DNA from: an uncultured Mollicutes bacterium
GTDB lineage: Bacteria > Bacillota_I > Bacilli_A > RFN20 > CAG-288
Length of the DNA: 64,000 bases
Direction of reading: 5' to 3'
Assembly (NCBI GenBank): GCA_900539865.1
Contig: UQDS01000004.1
Coordinates: 124,001-188,000 of the forward strand
Shown here in pieces: positions 24,453 through 34,038 of this stretch. Both the position numbers and the translations under genes were made by a program. The notes beneath the pieces are model-generated. The model searched no databases and was not told where the DNA came from. It saw only the letters and a list, made by a program, of their open reading frames with translations. Position 1 is the stretch's first letter. The number at the start of each line of letters is the position of its first letter.

Positions 24453-26240
24453 ATGAAAAAGCGTAATTATTTAATTTCTTTAGTTGGCTTACTTGCCTTA
24501 GTTGGATGCGGAAACAACACCCCTTCTACGACAGAAACAAACACGGAAATTCCCCAATCTATTACTGTTCCAGAGTCTACCACACCTGAAAAACCTACTG
24601 AGCCTGGATCTACCGAAGAAAAGCCTAGTGAAGAGACTACAGCGCCGGTTGAAATTGTCGCTCAGATTACAAACAAAATAGACTTCAAAAATCTCACTCC
24701 CTCTTCTCCGGCAATGAAGCTAGAAGTGTCTATCACACCAGAAGGAACACCATATGAATTTAGAAATGACAATCCAAATGTCACTTCTGTTTCCGAAGAT
24801 GGAACTGTCACTTTCTTAGCTCCTGGTAAGAGCATCATTGAACTTGTTGTTGACGGAGTCACTTATGATGATATTCATATCCGTGTTTGGGAAGATAAAG
24901 TTGTAAATTCCATCGCTGACCTTAAAACCGCGGATGTGTTGGAAGGCTATTATATTCAGGGTAAAGTTGTCTCTGTAGGTGAGACAGATTCTTTTGCAAT
25001 GGTGGATAATACTGGAAGCGTTTTGATTAAAAAAGGTGGCTTCATGGCAACTATGGTTCAAGAAGGCTCCTTCTATGAAATCAATGGTACTTTGAAAGAA
25101 TATAACGGAAACCGTTATCTTACCGACTTAAATGAAGTTTCTCCTTTGGAAGCGTTCCCTGTTTCAGAACCGGTTGCTTTTGATGGCGCTAAATTAGATA
25201 CAATCGATTTGACACTTGCACAGTATGTAACGGTGGAAGGTGTTGCTAGCGTAGAAAGAAATCGTGTCACACTTACCATTGAAGGAACACAAAAGACTGT
25301 CTATCTCGGCTATGTGGAAGAAGGTGCTTTCGGATTAAGCGAAGCGATTCAAAACGGCTATAAAGTCAAAGCAACTGGCGTCATCGGCGATTATGAATAT
25401 GACAGCACCACAATGCTTCACATGTATGTTGAGTCTTTGCAGATTGTTGAAAAGGTAACTCAATCCTTAGTCATTGCCAACAAAGAAGATTTCAATAACA
25501 TTACTGTTGGAGATGCAGATAAGAAATTAGAAATTGTTACAGAACCAAAAGATTTACAATATACCATTGTTTCTGACAATCAAAAAGTTGTAGAAGTGAA
25601 AGAAAACGGAATCTTAGCTTTCTTAGCTGCAGGAGAAGCGAATATTGTAGTCAGCGCTGGAAATCTTTCTGATACGTTGCACATTGTCGTAAAGGAAAAA
25701 GCAACTGCTCAGTTTGAAACGATTGCCGATGTCAAGAAATCACCGGAAGACACCACGCATAAAATGAAAGTAAAAATGCTTGGCTTTAACTCGGATGAAA
25801 GCATGGCTTATGTTGGAGACGCAAGTGGATCCATTGGTGTCTATGCCAGAGATCATTCTCAATTGCAAGTGGGTAAGTCCTATGAATTAACCGCTACATT
25901 GTCTTCCTATGAAGGCAATTTACAGTTGATTGATTACACCGCAGTTGCCATTGAAGAAAATGTAGAAGCACTTGCTCAGATTGCAGATGCTACAAATATT
26001 GAAAGCTTAATTGGTCAATATATTTCTGTAGAAGTAAAGTACACTCCTTCTTCTATGTCTGGTTTCTTTACCATCGGTGAAGATGAGTTTGCCTTCAACT
26101 CCGTAAGTTTCTTTGTACAGTGGGGCGATTATGGTTTGGAAGCAGAACCCGCTAAAAATACTGCACTTATTCTTACTGGCGTGATGGAAGATTCTGGTTT
26201 TGGCCTTGGAATGAACATTTTTACCATCACATTAAAGTAA
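24453..26240 (+). CDS. Lipoprotein with alternating Big_2 and OB-like modules
   Basis: 595 residues. Signal peptide and lipobox LLALVGC (Cys19), then a Thr/Glu/Pro-rich linker to about 65. Two repeats follow, each an Ig-like Big_2 domain (EDGTVTFLAPGKSIIELVVDG; ENGILAFLAAGEANIVVSAG) and then OB-like modules (YIQGKVVSVGETDSFAMVDNTG; MKVKMLGFNSDESMAYVGDASG). It looks like an internal duplication of the shorter neighbour at 23439. AAAGGAAC precedes the ATG, 12 nt after the upstream stop, so the pair is one operon. Surface-exposed; the ligand is unknown. Confidence 0.75.
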   Translation: MKKRNYLISLVGLLALVGCGNNTPSTTETNTEIPQSITVPESTTPEKPTEPGSTEEKPSEETTAPVEIVAQITNKIDFKNLTPSSPAMKLEVSITPEGTPYEFRNDNPNVTSVSEDGTVTFLAPGKSIIELVVDGVTYDDIHIRVWEDKVVNSIADLKTADVLEGYYIQGKVVSVGETDSFAMVDNTGSVLIKKGGFMATMVQEGSFYEINGTLKEYNGNRYLTDLNEVSPLEAFPVSEPVAFDGAKLDTIDLTLAQYVTVEGVASVERNRVTLTIEGTQKTVYLGYVEEGAFGLSEAIQNGYKVKATGVIGDYEYDSTTMLHMYVESLQIVEKVTQSLVIANKEDFNNITVGDADKKLEIVTEPKDLQYTIVSDNQKVVEVKENGILAFLAAGEANIVVSAGNLSDTLHIVVKEKATAQFETIADVKKSPEDTTHKMKVKMLGFNSDESMAYVGDASGSIGVYARDHSQLQVGKSYELTATLSSYEGNLQLIDYTAVAIEENVEALAQIADATNIESLIGQYISVEVKYTPSSMSGFFTIGEDEFAFNSVSFFVQWGDYGLEAEPAKNTALILTGVMEDSGFGLGMNIFTITLK

Positions 26241-26256
26241 TATTTTCTCGATGATT

Positions 26257-26290
26257 AAAGGATATGCGAATTGTCGCATATCCTTTTTTT
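26257..26290 (+). terminator. Terminator of the lipoprotein operon
   Basis: AAAGGATATGCGA pairs with TCGCATATCCTTT across a short loop, followed by T residues. Confidence 0.87.
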
Positions 26291-26295
26291 AATAA

Positions 26296-26327
26296 AAAAA
26301 GTACAGTTGATGAAAACTGTACTTTTT
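26296..26327. terminator. Terminator of the ABC export operon (bidirectional shape)
   Basis: AAAAAGTACAGTT pairs with AACTGTACTTTTT. It lies immediately before the minus-strand stop at 26331 and serves the permease gene. Confidence 0.8.
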
Positions 26328-26330
26328 AAT

Positions 26331-28256
26331 TTAATCTAATGCCTTTAAAGAAGAAATCATATCAACTTTTTTAATCTTCGGCACTAAGAAGAGATCCACA
26401 AAGAGAATGAAACCGAGATCAATTAAAATGGTGTAAAGATACGTTAAGAAGGTCAGGCTGGATAGAGATCCGAAATCAAGATAGGAGATGACAAGATAAA
26501 TGAGTCCCACACCCAAAGGAAGACCAAAGATGATACCGACTAAAGCCATAAAGATGACTTCTCGATAGATGTAGAGAACCACTTCACTATCTTTGTAACC
26601 CAAAACTTTCAATGTTGCGATTTCTCTAGATCGTTCACCGATATTCATATTTGTGAGATTGTAGATGACAAAAGCACAAAGGACAACAGCGAAGATGATA
26701 ATCAAGACAGCGATGGGAACAATTGTTTGTGTCAACGCAGAGAGGTTGGAGTCCACAAATCCGTTGGAGAGCTCAAGAAGAGCAAAACCAGCAAAGACCA
26801 AAGCAGTGGAACCAGCGGTAGAAATCACAGTAAGAATGAAGTGCTTACGGTTGCGGAAAATGTTTCTAAAAGAGGATTTAAAGCGGAATGGAAGAGGCTT
26901 CCAAAAGAAGGGAACTTTTTCCATCCAAATCTTTCTACCGGATTTTGGAGCTTTTGGTAACAATAATTCTGCAGGTTGCATCTTTAAATTATTGTAACAA
27001 ACTGTTAATGTGACCAAAAGGATGAAACCTAACATGATAAAGGCAGAAATAATACCAAAGGTGGGATCCATAGATTGCGATAATTCAGTGATATAAAACG
27101 TGGATTGGAAAGCAGGAAGAGTAGCATAAGGGATGATGTATAAACCGATTGGCATTGCCAACAGGGAACTGAGGAACCAACAAAAACTACCTAAAAGTAA
27201 GTATTTTGCAGAGATCTTTGTGTCGCTAAATCCTAAGGTTTTATAACAGCCGATGATATTTCGATCTTCATCGATCATTCTGTTCATTGTAGTGGAGACA
27301 ACTAAGGCGGTAACTGCGATGAAGAAGATCGGAAGGATGATAGCAATCATGCTAACTTTGTCACAATAAGCATCGACAAGAGCATACGATTTTGTTTCGT
27401 TTAAGGTGAGACAAATCACGGAAGACTCTTCGCTTGTCGGAGTGATATTGTCGACCACAGATTTCACGTACTTGTTGTAATCGTCTGTGAAGAAAGCGAA
27501 ATTTTGAGGGTTCTTCAATTTGATGAAAAGATCTGTGGTAGGAAGAGAGAAGGAGAGGTTGATGACTGGGAGAGTGGCTTGGAATACATTGCGGTCAAAG
27601 TAAACGATCAATTCCAGCTCTTCCATATTGACTAAATCTGGTTCTCCATAATTGGAGAAAATCAACGGATCTCTTACAATACCGACAATGGTCTTAACAC
27701 CGAAGAAAGGACCAAGATCTATAGTGTCACCAATTTTGTATTGAGCCATTGTTTCTAATGGTTCTTGAATGGCGATCTCTTCTGCGAGTGTAGGAAGTTT
27801 CCCTTCTAAGAGTGTGAATTTAGAAATGTCATTTGTGGGTAAGGAACGCAAGCGAGTGTTTGGAAAGTTTTCACCGAAGAAATGGTCTGGGATTTTAGAG
27901 ACTAGATCCGGTGCGATTTTCGAAATCACTTCCTTAATGGGAGGAAGAAGTTGATCTAAAGCGGCGGAGTCGATAGAAACGACTTGGTCGTAGGATTCTA
28001 TTTCAGGGGATTGCTTGATGTTAGTAAAGATCTCGTCTTCTTCAGGGATGACCATATTGCTGGATTTGACAATGATATCGGGAGCTTTGGCAGATGTGAG
28101 GTATTCGTTAAATGTATTTCGATATGTCGGCGCTACTGTTCCTAAGCCTGCAACAAAAGCGATACCGATAAAGATGATGACAGAGATGGAGATAATTTTC
28201 GAAATATTCTTTTTAAAGCTCCGGAATACACTTTTTAAATAAGCTTTCTTTACCAT
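26331..28256 (-). CDS. FtsX-like ABC transporter permease
   Basis: 641 residues. An N-terminal membrane helix (about 18-40) is followed by a large extracytoplasmic MacB-type domain. A first FtsX domain (three helices, about 300-425) and a second FtsX domain (about 480-635, with IGERSREIATLKVLGYKDSEV) complete it. The family works with LolD/MacB ATPases in lipoprotein, peptide or antibiotic export, or envelope sensing. It overlaps the ATPase gene by 7 nt. The substrate is unknown. Confidence 0.87.
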   Translation of the reverse strand: MVKKAYLKSVFRSFKKNISKIISISVIIFIGIAFVAGLGTVAPTYRNTFNEYLTSAKAPDIIVKSSNMVIPEEDEIFTNIKQSPEIESYDQVVSIDSAALDQLLPPIKEVISKIAPDLVSKIPDHFFGENFPNTRLRSLPTNDISKFTLLEGKLPTLAEEIAIQEPLETMAQYKIGDTIDLGPFFGVKTIVGIVRDPLIFSNYGEPDLVNMEELELIVYFDRNVFQATLPVINLSFSLPTTDLFIKLKNPQNFAFFTDDYNKYVKSVVDNITPTSEESSVICLTLNETKSYALVDAYCDKVSMIAIILPIFFIAVTALVVSTTMNRMIDEDRNIIGCYKTLGFSDTKISAKYLLLGSFCWFLSSLLAMPIGLYIIPYATLPAFQSTFYITELSQSMDPTFGIISAFIMLGFILLVTLTVCYNNLKMQPAELLLPKAPKSGRKIWMEKVPFFWKPLPFRFKSSFRNIFRNRKHFILTVISTAGSTALVFAGFALLELSNGFVDSNLSALTQTIVPIAVLIIIFAVVLCAFVIYNLTNMNIGERSREIATLKVLGYKDSEVVLYIYREVIFMALVGIIFGLPLGVGLIYLVISYLDFGSLSSLTFLTYLYTILIDLGFILFVDLFLVPKIKKVDMISSLKALD

Positions 28257-28954
28257 TCGATTTCCTCAATTGGCTTAGGATTTTCATTGATTTCAACACT
28301 TGCGACTTCACCGTTTTTGATGTGTATTACTTTGGAAGCCATATCTTTAATCGCGGAGTTATGAGTGACGATGATGACGGTCTTATGTTCGTTTTTTGAC
28401 ATGTCATAGAGCGTTTTTAAAACCATCTTACCAGTTTCATAATCTAAAGCACCAGTCGGTTCATCACAAAGTAAAATTTTGGGATTTTTTGCTAATGCTC
28501 TAGCGATAGATACTCTTTGTTGTTCACCGCCAGAAAGCTGTGCCGGGAAATTATCCGCTCGGTCTTCTAAGCCGACTTTTTCTAGCGCTTCATCGGGATC
28601 TAAGGCGCCTTTGCACATCTCTGTAGCAAGTTCAATATTCTCTCTTGCCGTGAGATTGGGCATAAGGTTATAGAATTGGAAGACAAAGCCGACATCGTTT
28701 CTTCGATATTCGGTCAGTTTTCTTTTGTTGAATTTCGCAATGTTTTCCTCTTCGATAAAGACTTTTCCTGAGGTGGGAGAATCCATACCACCGATAATAT
28801 TTAATGTAGTTGTTTTACCAGAACCGGAAGGTCCTAAAATGATACAAAATTCACCATCTTCAACTTCAAATGATAAATGATTTAAGGCTTTGATGATGTT
28901 GTCACCAACGTTGTACTTACGGGTGACGTTTTCTAAACGAATCATTGATTTCAT
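28250..28954 (-). CDS. LolD/MacB-type ABC transporter ATP-binding protein
   Basis: 234 residues. Walker A GPSGSGKTT (about 41-49), Q-loop region FVFQFYNLMPNLTARENI, signature LSGGEQQRVSIARAL, Walker B ILLCDEPTGALD and H-loop VTHN are all present. It powers the FtsX permease encoded downstream. GGAGG precedes the ATG. A perfect palindrome overlaps its probable -10 region (28977-28990). Confidence 0.92.
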   Translation of the reverse strand: MKSMIRLENVTRKYNVGDNIIKALNHLSFEVEDGEFCIILGPSGSGKTTTLNIIGGMDSPTSGKVFIEEENIAKFNKRKLTEYRRNDVGFVFQFYNLMPNLTARENIELATEMCKGALDPDEALEKVGLEDRADNFPAQLSGGEQQRVSIARALAKNPKILLCDEPTGALDYETGKMVLKTLYDMSKNEHKTVIIVTHNSAIKDMASKVIHIKNGEVASVEINENPKPIEEIEW

Positions 28955-28976
28955 AGTGTGCCTCCTATCACTATAA

Positions 28977-28990
28977 TTATAAGCTTATAA
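28977..28990. promoter_or_regulatory. Palindromic operator upstream of the ABC export operon
   Basis: TTATAAGCTTATAA is a perfect 14-bp palindrome, extending to 20 bp with one mismatched pair. It overlaps a minus-strand TATAAT at 28975-28980 and sits 23 bp upstream of the ATPase start. The arrangement suits a MarR- or TetR-like repressor; no regulator gene is adjacent. Confidence 0.45.
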
Positions 28991-29375
28991 CTATTTAAAA
29001 CCAAAATGATAAATGACTTAAATTTGAAGAGGTATTTATGTAAAAAGAAGAGAATGTTCTTTTCGAGAAAAGATTTCATAATGGGATGAAAAACAAAAGA
29101 AAAATAGATTTTAATTTTTACACATTTTAACCGCTTTTGAGAAAGAGTCTTTTTTAACTTGGCTTGATATTTAAAAAGATAAAGATGGCTAGAGATTAAA
29201 AAAATAATCTAATTTCACATATTAGTATAAATTGAAAATCATAAAAGAGCTTACATTCTAAACAAACATTTTTTGGATGAGAACAGATGTTATTTTTTGT
29301 AAATTATATATTTTTATTTTTGTAATGTGTTGAATCAAACAATCGATTTGAAGATAAAATTCAATTTCAAAGGCT
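28991..29375. other. AT-rich spacer without recognisable content
   Basis: About 385 bases between the ABC operon and the downstream terminator. I see no ORF with coding character, no tRNA and no clear repeats; only AT-rich sequence. Confidence 0.5.
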
Positions 29376-29405
29376 TAAAAAAAGTACCAGTTTAACTGGT
29401 ACTTT
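29376..29405 (-). terminator. Terminator overlapping the stop of the tail-anchored protein gene
   Basis: AAAGTACCAG pairs with CTGGTACTTT around TTTAA; the minus strand then runs into TTTT. The stem includes the stop codon. Confidence 0.75.
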
Positions 29406-29934
29406 ATTTTGAAATCAGCGGAAGTAAGAAGATGAGTGCAACGATAAGAGCAGCGACAGCAACAGTGATAAAGATGACGTAAAGCATCTTTTTAAACAAG
29501 CTCATCGGCTTTTCAATTTGCAATTTTTTAAACGATTTGATCTTTGTCTTTTGGACTAACTCTTTGATCATCTGATTATAAAGTTTAAGACAACGATCTA
29601 AATCTATTTTATAATCTTTAATTTCGTGCTTTGCTTCATTGCCGGCACTATTGATACCGGTTTTAAGAATGTCACTCAAGAGTTTAGGATCGTTTAATAC
29701 ATCTTTGCAAATATATTGAAGACTATCGGAAGAATTGCCGGTTTGTAACTTTTTATCTTCACTGCATTCGCTTAGAATTAAACCTATCTTTGTGATGAGA
29801 ATTTGAATTTGAGAACTGAAGAGATAAACGTCTTTGGAGACAAAAGCATTCAAAGCATGCTTCTTAGGACTTTGAACATTGTCCTTTTTGATTAATTTTT
29901 TTGCAATCTTATTTGCTTTTTTTACAAACTTCAT
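29404..29934 (-). CDS. Unknown tail-anchored membrane protein
   Basis: 176 residues, not recognised. The N-terminus is strongly basic (KKANKIAKKLIKK), the middle is helical and charged, and a single membrane helix lies near the C-terminus (about 150-172). The active bulk would be cytosolic. It resembles in style XpaC-type helical proteins, but I cannot assign it. It lies 33 nt downstream of the M18 aminopeptidase gene and may be cotranscribed. Confidence 0.6.
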   Translation of the reverse strand: MKFVKKANKIAKKLIKKDNVQSPKKHALNAFVSKDVYLFSSQIQILITKIGLILSECSEDKKLQTGNSSDSLQYICKDVLNDPKLLSDILKTGINSAGNEAKHEIKDYKIDLDRCLKLYNQMIKELVQKTKIKSFKKLQIEKPMSLFKKMLYVIFITVAVAALIVALIFLLPLISK

Positions 29935-29967
29935 CTTTTATCCCTCATTTGAAGTGAGAAAGTGAAA

Positions 29968-31347
29968 TTATTTTGCTTCTTTTAAGAAGACAGAATAGCC
30001 TCTGTAAGCTTCATAAACATCGACTTTTGAAACAATTTCCATCGGGGCGTGCATGTTTAAAACCGCAACACCGGCATCGATGACATCCATGTTTAAATTG
30101 CCCAGGTATCCGGCGATTGTACCACCACCGCCAAGATCAACTCTACCGAGTTCCGCAGTTTGATAAGAAACATTGTTGTTATCAAGGATATTTCGTATCA
30201 TCGCAAAATATTCCGGATTTGCATCGTTGCAGCCGTTCTTTCCACGGGCGCCTGTGTATTTGTTGAAAACAAGACCTTTGTTGAGATAGGCAGAGTTTTT
30301 CAATTCATTGACATTTAAGAAAAGAGGATCGACACCGGCAGAGACATCAGAAGAAAGCATTTTGGTCTGTGTCAGTAATCGCTGCATTTTAAGAGGGGAA
30401 TATTCACCCTTTAAGTCCATAACTTCAGCGATTGCATTTTCGAAGAAACGGGATTGAGCACCAGTGGCACCAACAGAACCGATTTCTTCTTTATCAACTA
30501 AGATGCAGCAAGATGTTCTTGCGGGGATTTCATCGAGATCAAGGATGGCCATCAAAGAAGTGTAGGCGCAAACACGATCATCGTGTCCGTATCCGGCAAC
30601 CATGGAGCGATCGAGTCCATAATCGCGTGTCTCTCCCGCGGGTACAATTTCAAGCTCAGCGCTAGAAAGATCTTCTTCTTCGATTCCATATTTTTCTTTT
30701 AAAATATTGAGAATGTTCTTTTTGACATCAAAGGAATCTTCTTTGTCGCCTTTTGTTGGCCAAGAACCTAATGTGACATCGAGGTTTTCACCTTCGATAA
30801 CTGTGCTAGCTGGCTTTTGGAGTTGTTCTTGCGAAAGGTGAATGAGAAGATCGGAAATGCCGACGATGGGATCGTTAGCATCATCGCCGATGGCAACATC
30901 GACGACGGTCCCATCTTTCTTGCAAATGACACCATAGATAGCAAGAGGACGGGCTACAAACTGATATTTTTTGATGCCGCCGTAATAGTGGGTATCTAAT
31001 AAGACAAAACCTTGAGATTCATAAAGCGGGTTTTGCTTTGCATCAATTCTAGGAGAATCGATATGAGCGCCTAAGACATTGATGCCCTTTTCCATATCCT
31101 CTTTACCGATGATAAAGAGGGCGATATTTTTCTTTCTATTTAAAACGTAAACCTTATCTCCTGCCTTTAATTTTTGGAAAGTAGAGATATCTTTAAAACC
31201 TTTTTCTTCTGCTAAAGCAATGGCGTTTTTCACAGCCAGACGCTCTGTTTTAGAATGAGTGAGAAAGGTTTTATATCCTTCGTTGAAGTTAAAAACTTCT
31301 TTCATTTTATCGTTGTCATATTTTTCGTAAGTGTATTTGTTATACAT
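29968..31347 (-). CDS. M18-family aminopeptidase
   Basis: 459-residue cytosolic zinc aminopeptidase. Metal and catalytic motifs of the M18 family are seen: GAHIDSPRID (metal His/Asp), GYGHDDRVCAY, VDKEEIGSVGATG with the catalytic Glu, SSDVSAGVDP and a C-terminal NMHAPMEIVSK with the last metal-binding His. Length is normal for aminopeptidase I/ApeA. A near-perfect GAGGAGGTGAAC precedes the ATG, with TATAAT about 20 nt upstream. The expected activity is release of N-terminal residues from peptides, often acidic ones. Confidence 0.92.
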   Translation of the reverse strand: MYNKYTYEKYDNDKMKEVFNFNEGYKTFLTHSKTERLAVKNAIALAEEKGFKDISTFQKLKAGDKVYVLNRKKNIALFIIGKEDMEKGINVLGAHIDSPRIDAKQNPLYESQGFVLLDTHYYGGIKKYQFVARPLAIYGVICKKDGTVVDVAIGDDANDPIVGISDLLIHLSQEQLQKPASTVIEGENLDVTLGSWPTKGDKEDSFDVKKNILNILKEKYGIEEEDLSSAELEIVPAGETRDYGLDRSMVAGYGHDDRVCAYTSLMAILDLDEIPARTSCCILVDKEEIGSVGATGAQSRFFENAIAEVMDLKGEYSPLKMQRLLTQTKMLSSDVSAGVDPLFLNVNELKNSAYLNKGLVFNKYTGARGKNGCNDANPEYFAMIRNILDNNNVSYQTAELGRVDLGGGGTIAGYLGNLNMDVIDAGVAVLNMHAPMEIVSKVDVYEAYRGYSVFLKEAK

Positions 31348-31438
31348 ATGTTCACCTCCTCATATATTATAGATTCTTCCGGTTTTAATTTCATCATTCT
31401 TGATTAAAAAGAGATATCTTTCTCTTTGTGAGCATCTT

Positions 31439-31468
31439 TTTACACAAATAAAATCACGATGCTATAAT
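31439..31468 (+). promoter_or_regulatory. Promoter of tpx
   Basis: TTTACA (31439-31444), an 18-nt spacer and TATAAT (31463-31468) with a TG extension. The ATG is 30 nt downstream with AAAGGAG, so this gene has a normal leader. Confidence 0.6.
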
Positions 31469-31497
31469 GAGAGCGAAAATTACAAAGGAGAATCATC

Positions 31498-31998
31498 ATG
31501 AATATTACATTTTTAGGAAATAACGTCACATTAAATGCAGAACCCTTGAAGGTGGGTGATCAAGTAAAAGATTTCACTGCTACTGACAAAGATTTAAATG
31601 CTGTCTCATTAACGGATTTAGGAAAAGGAATTAAAGTCTTGATTACTGTACCGAGCTTAGATACCCCTGTCTGCGATATGGAGGTAAGAAAATTTAATGT
31701 TTCCTTGAGCAAACTTACAAATGTCTCGGCCATCTATGTTGTCAGCATGGACTTACCTTTTGCGCAATCTCGCTTCTGCACTCTTGCCGGAATTGATAAA
31801 CTCACATTCTTATCCGATTACAAAGATCATTCTTTTGCACACGCTACATCGACCTATGTCAAAGAGCTTGGTTTATTGACAAGAAGCGTCCTTGTCATCG
31901 ATGAAGATAACAAAGTGATATATGCTCAATATCTCGATGAGATTACACATGAGCCTAATTATGAAGATGTATTAGAATTCCTTTCTAAATTGAAATAA
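31498..31998 (+). CDS. tpx: Thiol peroxidase (atypical 2-Cys peroxiredoxin)
   Basis: 166 residues. The peroxidatic cysteine lies in VPSLDTPVCDMEVR (about 60-73) and the resolving cysteine in QSRFCTLAG (about 91-99), the Tpx pattern. It reduces hydroperoxides using thioredoxin in the cytosol. Length is standard. Monocistronic with its own promoter. Confidence 0.95.
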   Translation: MNITFLGNNVTLNAEPLKVGDQVKDFTATDKDLNAVSLTDLGKGIKVLITVPSLDTPVCDMEVRKFNVSLSKLTNVSAIYVVSMDLPFAQSRFCTLAGIDKLTFLSDYKDHSFAHATSTYVKELGLLTRSVLVIDEDNKVIYAQYLDEITHEPNYEDVLEFLSKLK

Positions 31999-32020
31999 AG
32001 AGGAAATCTACCCTTAAAAT

Positions 32021-32059
32021 GAAAAATACCCCAATCCTAAACAAACTAGGAAAGGGGTA
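32021..32059 (-). terminator. Terminator of mgsA (repeat-related hairpin)
   Basis: TACCCC/GGGGTA with an inner TCCTA/TAGGA stem, followed on the minus strand by TTTTT. The sequence is closely similar to the hairpin at 34275-34311. Confidence 0.65.
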
Positions 32060-32079
32060 GAAATCATATGGGCAGTTTT

Positions 32080-32451
32080 TTATTGATTTTCTGTTGCAGC
32101 AAGGACACAAGTTGCAGTGGATTGATTGGTTGCAATAGGAATATCATAAACAACAGCGATGCGAAGCAAAGCTTTGACATCAGGATCGTGCGGTTGCATT
32201 TGTAACGGGTCACAGAAGAAGATGGCGATGTCGATCTTTCCTTCGGCGATAAGAGCGCCGATTTGTTGGTCGCCGCCTAAAGGACCGGAGAGGAATTTTT
32301 TGGTTGGCAAGCCAGTCGCTTCTTCAATTAAAGCAGCGGTATGGCCAGTACCACATAAGTCGTAATGTTTTAAGGCTTCTTTGTTTTTAAGCGCCCAATC
32401 AACAATTTCCTTCTTTTTGTTATCGTGTGCAATCAATGCAATAGTTTTCAT
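32080..32451 (-). CDS. mgsA: Methylglyoxal synthase
   Basis: 123 residues from the second of two adjacent ATGs (32451), with AAAGGA 8 nt upstream; a longer frame to 32487 is rejected. The family sequence is clear: LIAHDNKK (phosphate-binding region), GTGHTA, SGPLGGDQQIGA with the catalytic Asp, FFCDPLQMQPHDPDVKALLR. It converts dihydroxyacetone phosphate to methylglyoxal, a bypass of lower glycolysis under phosphate limitation. Confidence 0.95.
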   Translation of the reverse strand: MKTIALIAHDNKKKEIVDWALKNKEALKHYDLCGTGHTAALIEEATGLPTKKFLSGPLGGDQQIGALIAEGKIDIAIFFCDPLQMQPHDPDVKALLRIAVVYDIPIATNQSTATCVLAATENQ

Positions 32452-32605
32452 CATCTCTTTCCTTTCTTTTTCTTTATTGTATAACAAAAAGAGTTTCTAG
32501 AACTATGATAAATTATCGGAATTGATAAAATGCTTTGTTCTTTGAAGCTTAAGGGAGAGAAATTGCATGTATCACCTAGTCTGAAAGGAGAAAGAAAGGT
32601 TTAAA

Positions 32606-34038
32606 TTAGACTGTTTCGTTTTCTAAGATTGCCTCCGACATCATTTGTGGTTCATGCTTTTCTTTTTCGTTTAATTTTCTAAAGAAAAGAATAGTTAAGG
32701 AAGTGGCAATGAGGAAACCGACAGCATCTGCAATGGGCGCACTATATAAGATAGCGTCAATTCCTTGACCCGGATTCTTTGCTTCAAATAACATTGGTAA
32801 AGTCAAAATCAAGGGGATAAAGACAACCATATCACGAATGAGAGCACCTAAAGTAGACTTTAACGGTTCCTCTACTGCTTGGAAGAAAATAGCGCTCATT
32901 TTAATGAAGATATTAAAGATGATAAACATCAAATAAATGCGGAACGTTTGGATGCCGAATTCCATATAAACGGCATTATCTGTCGAACCAAATATGCTGA
33001 TAATTCCTTGGGGAAACGCAGTGAAGAGAACGGTGGCAATTGCTCCGACAATTAAAGTTGAAATCAAAATATAGCGGTAGGTCTCCTTTACTCTTTTGTA
33101 GTTTTTAGCGCTGTAATTGTATCCTAAAATCGGTTGACCGCCTAAGACAATACCGACGACAATATTGATCACAATGGAATACACCTTAGTTAAAATACTA
33201 AAAATTGCTTGAGGGATATCACTTCCGTAAATTGATAAAGCACCATATTCTTTTAAAACAATATTTAATACAATGGTCACTGCGACAATGGAAATTTGTG
33301 TGATAAAAGAAGAAATACCTAATTTGATTGCTTTGGTGGTGTTGACGCGATCCATTTTGAAGCTTTCCTTATTTAATTTAAATGTTTTTGTTTTGAAGAT
33401 ATAAAAGAGGATAAAAATCAAAGAGAAAACTTGTCCAGCTATTGTAGCCCAAGCAGCTCCTTTAATTCCCATATTAAAAGTATTGATAAATAAAGGATCT
33501 AATATGATATTTAAAATAGCGCCGCTTAAAATAGAAAACATGGCAAAGTTAGGACTGCCATCAGCACGAATGATAGAAGTGAACATGTTGGCGAACATAA
33601 AGGCAGGAAAGAAGGCGCCGACGATTAAAATATAATCTTTTGCCATGGCGAAATTCTGTTCTGTCGCTCCAAACATTTTTAAAAGAGGATCAGCAAAAAC
33701 AAGAGTGATAACTGTTAAAGTGACACTGATGATCAACGTGAGAATGATGGAATTTCCAATCGCTGATGCAGCGGACTTTGTTTCTTTTCTTCCTTGGCAG
33801 TTTGTTAAGTAGGCTGCGGTACCATCACCGATCCACCACGCAAAAGCTTGTGCAATCATCACCAAAGAAAAACAGACACCTACTGCCGCATTGCCGACAT
33901 AGCCTAATTCGCTGTTTCCGATAAAAATTTGATCGACCAAGTTATAGAGAGCGCCAATGAGGAGTGAGATAATGCAAGGAATTGAAAATTTGTGAGCAAT
34001 TTTGAAATTTTGTCACGCCCTAAAAAGTTATTTTCCAT
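32606..34038 (-). pseudogene. MATE-family efflux transporter, frameshifted near the N-terminus
   Basis: The open frame from 33940 encodes 444 residues with about eleven or twelve helices and MATE features (VDQIFIGN, FANMFTSIIRADGSPNFAM, GGQPILGYNYSAKN), but it starts abruptly inside the first helix. Just upstream, the minus strand reads SIPCIISLLIGALYNL in the same frame, and in another frame MENNFLGRDKISKLLT starts with the ATG at 34038. One base is missing near 33986-33993, in a short A/T tract. With one A restored, a normal full-length MATE protein results. Internal initiation at 33940 would lose part of helix 1. It may be a true frameshift or an assembly error. Confidence 0.82.
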
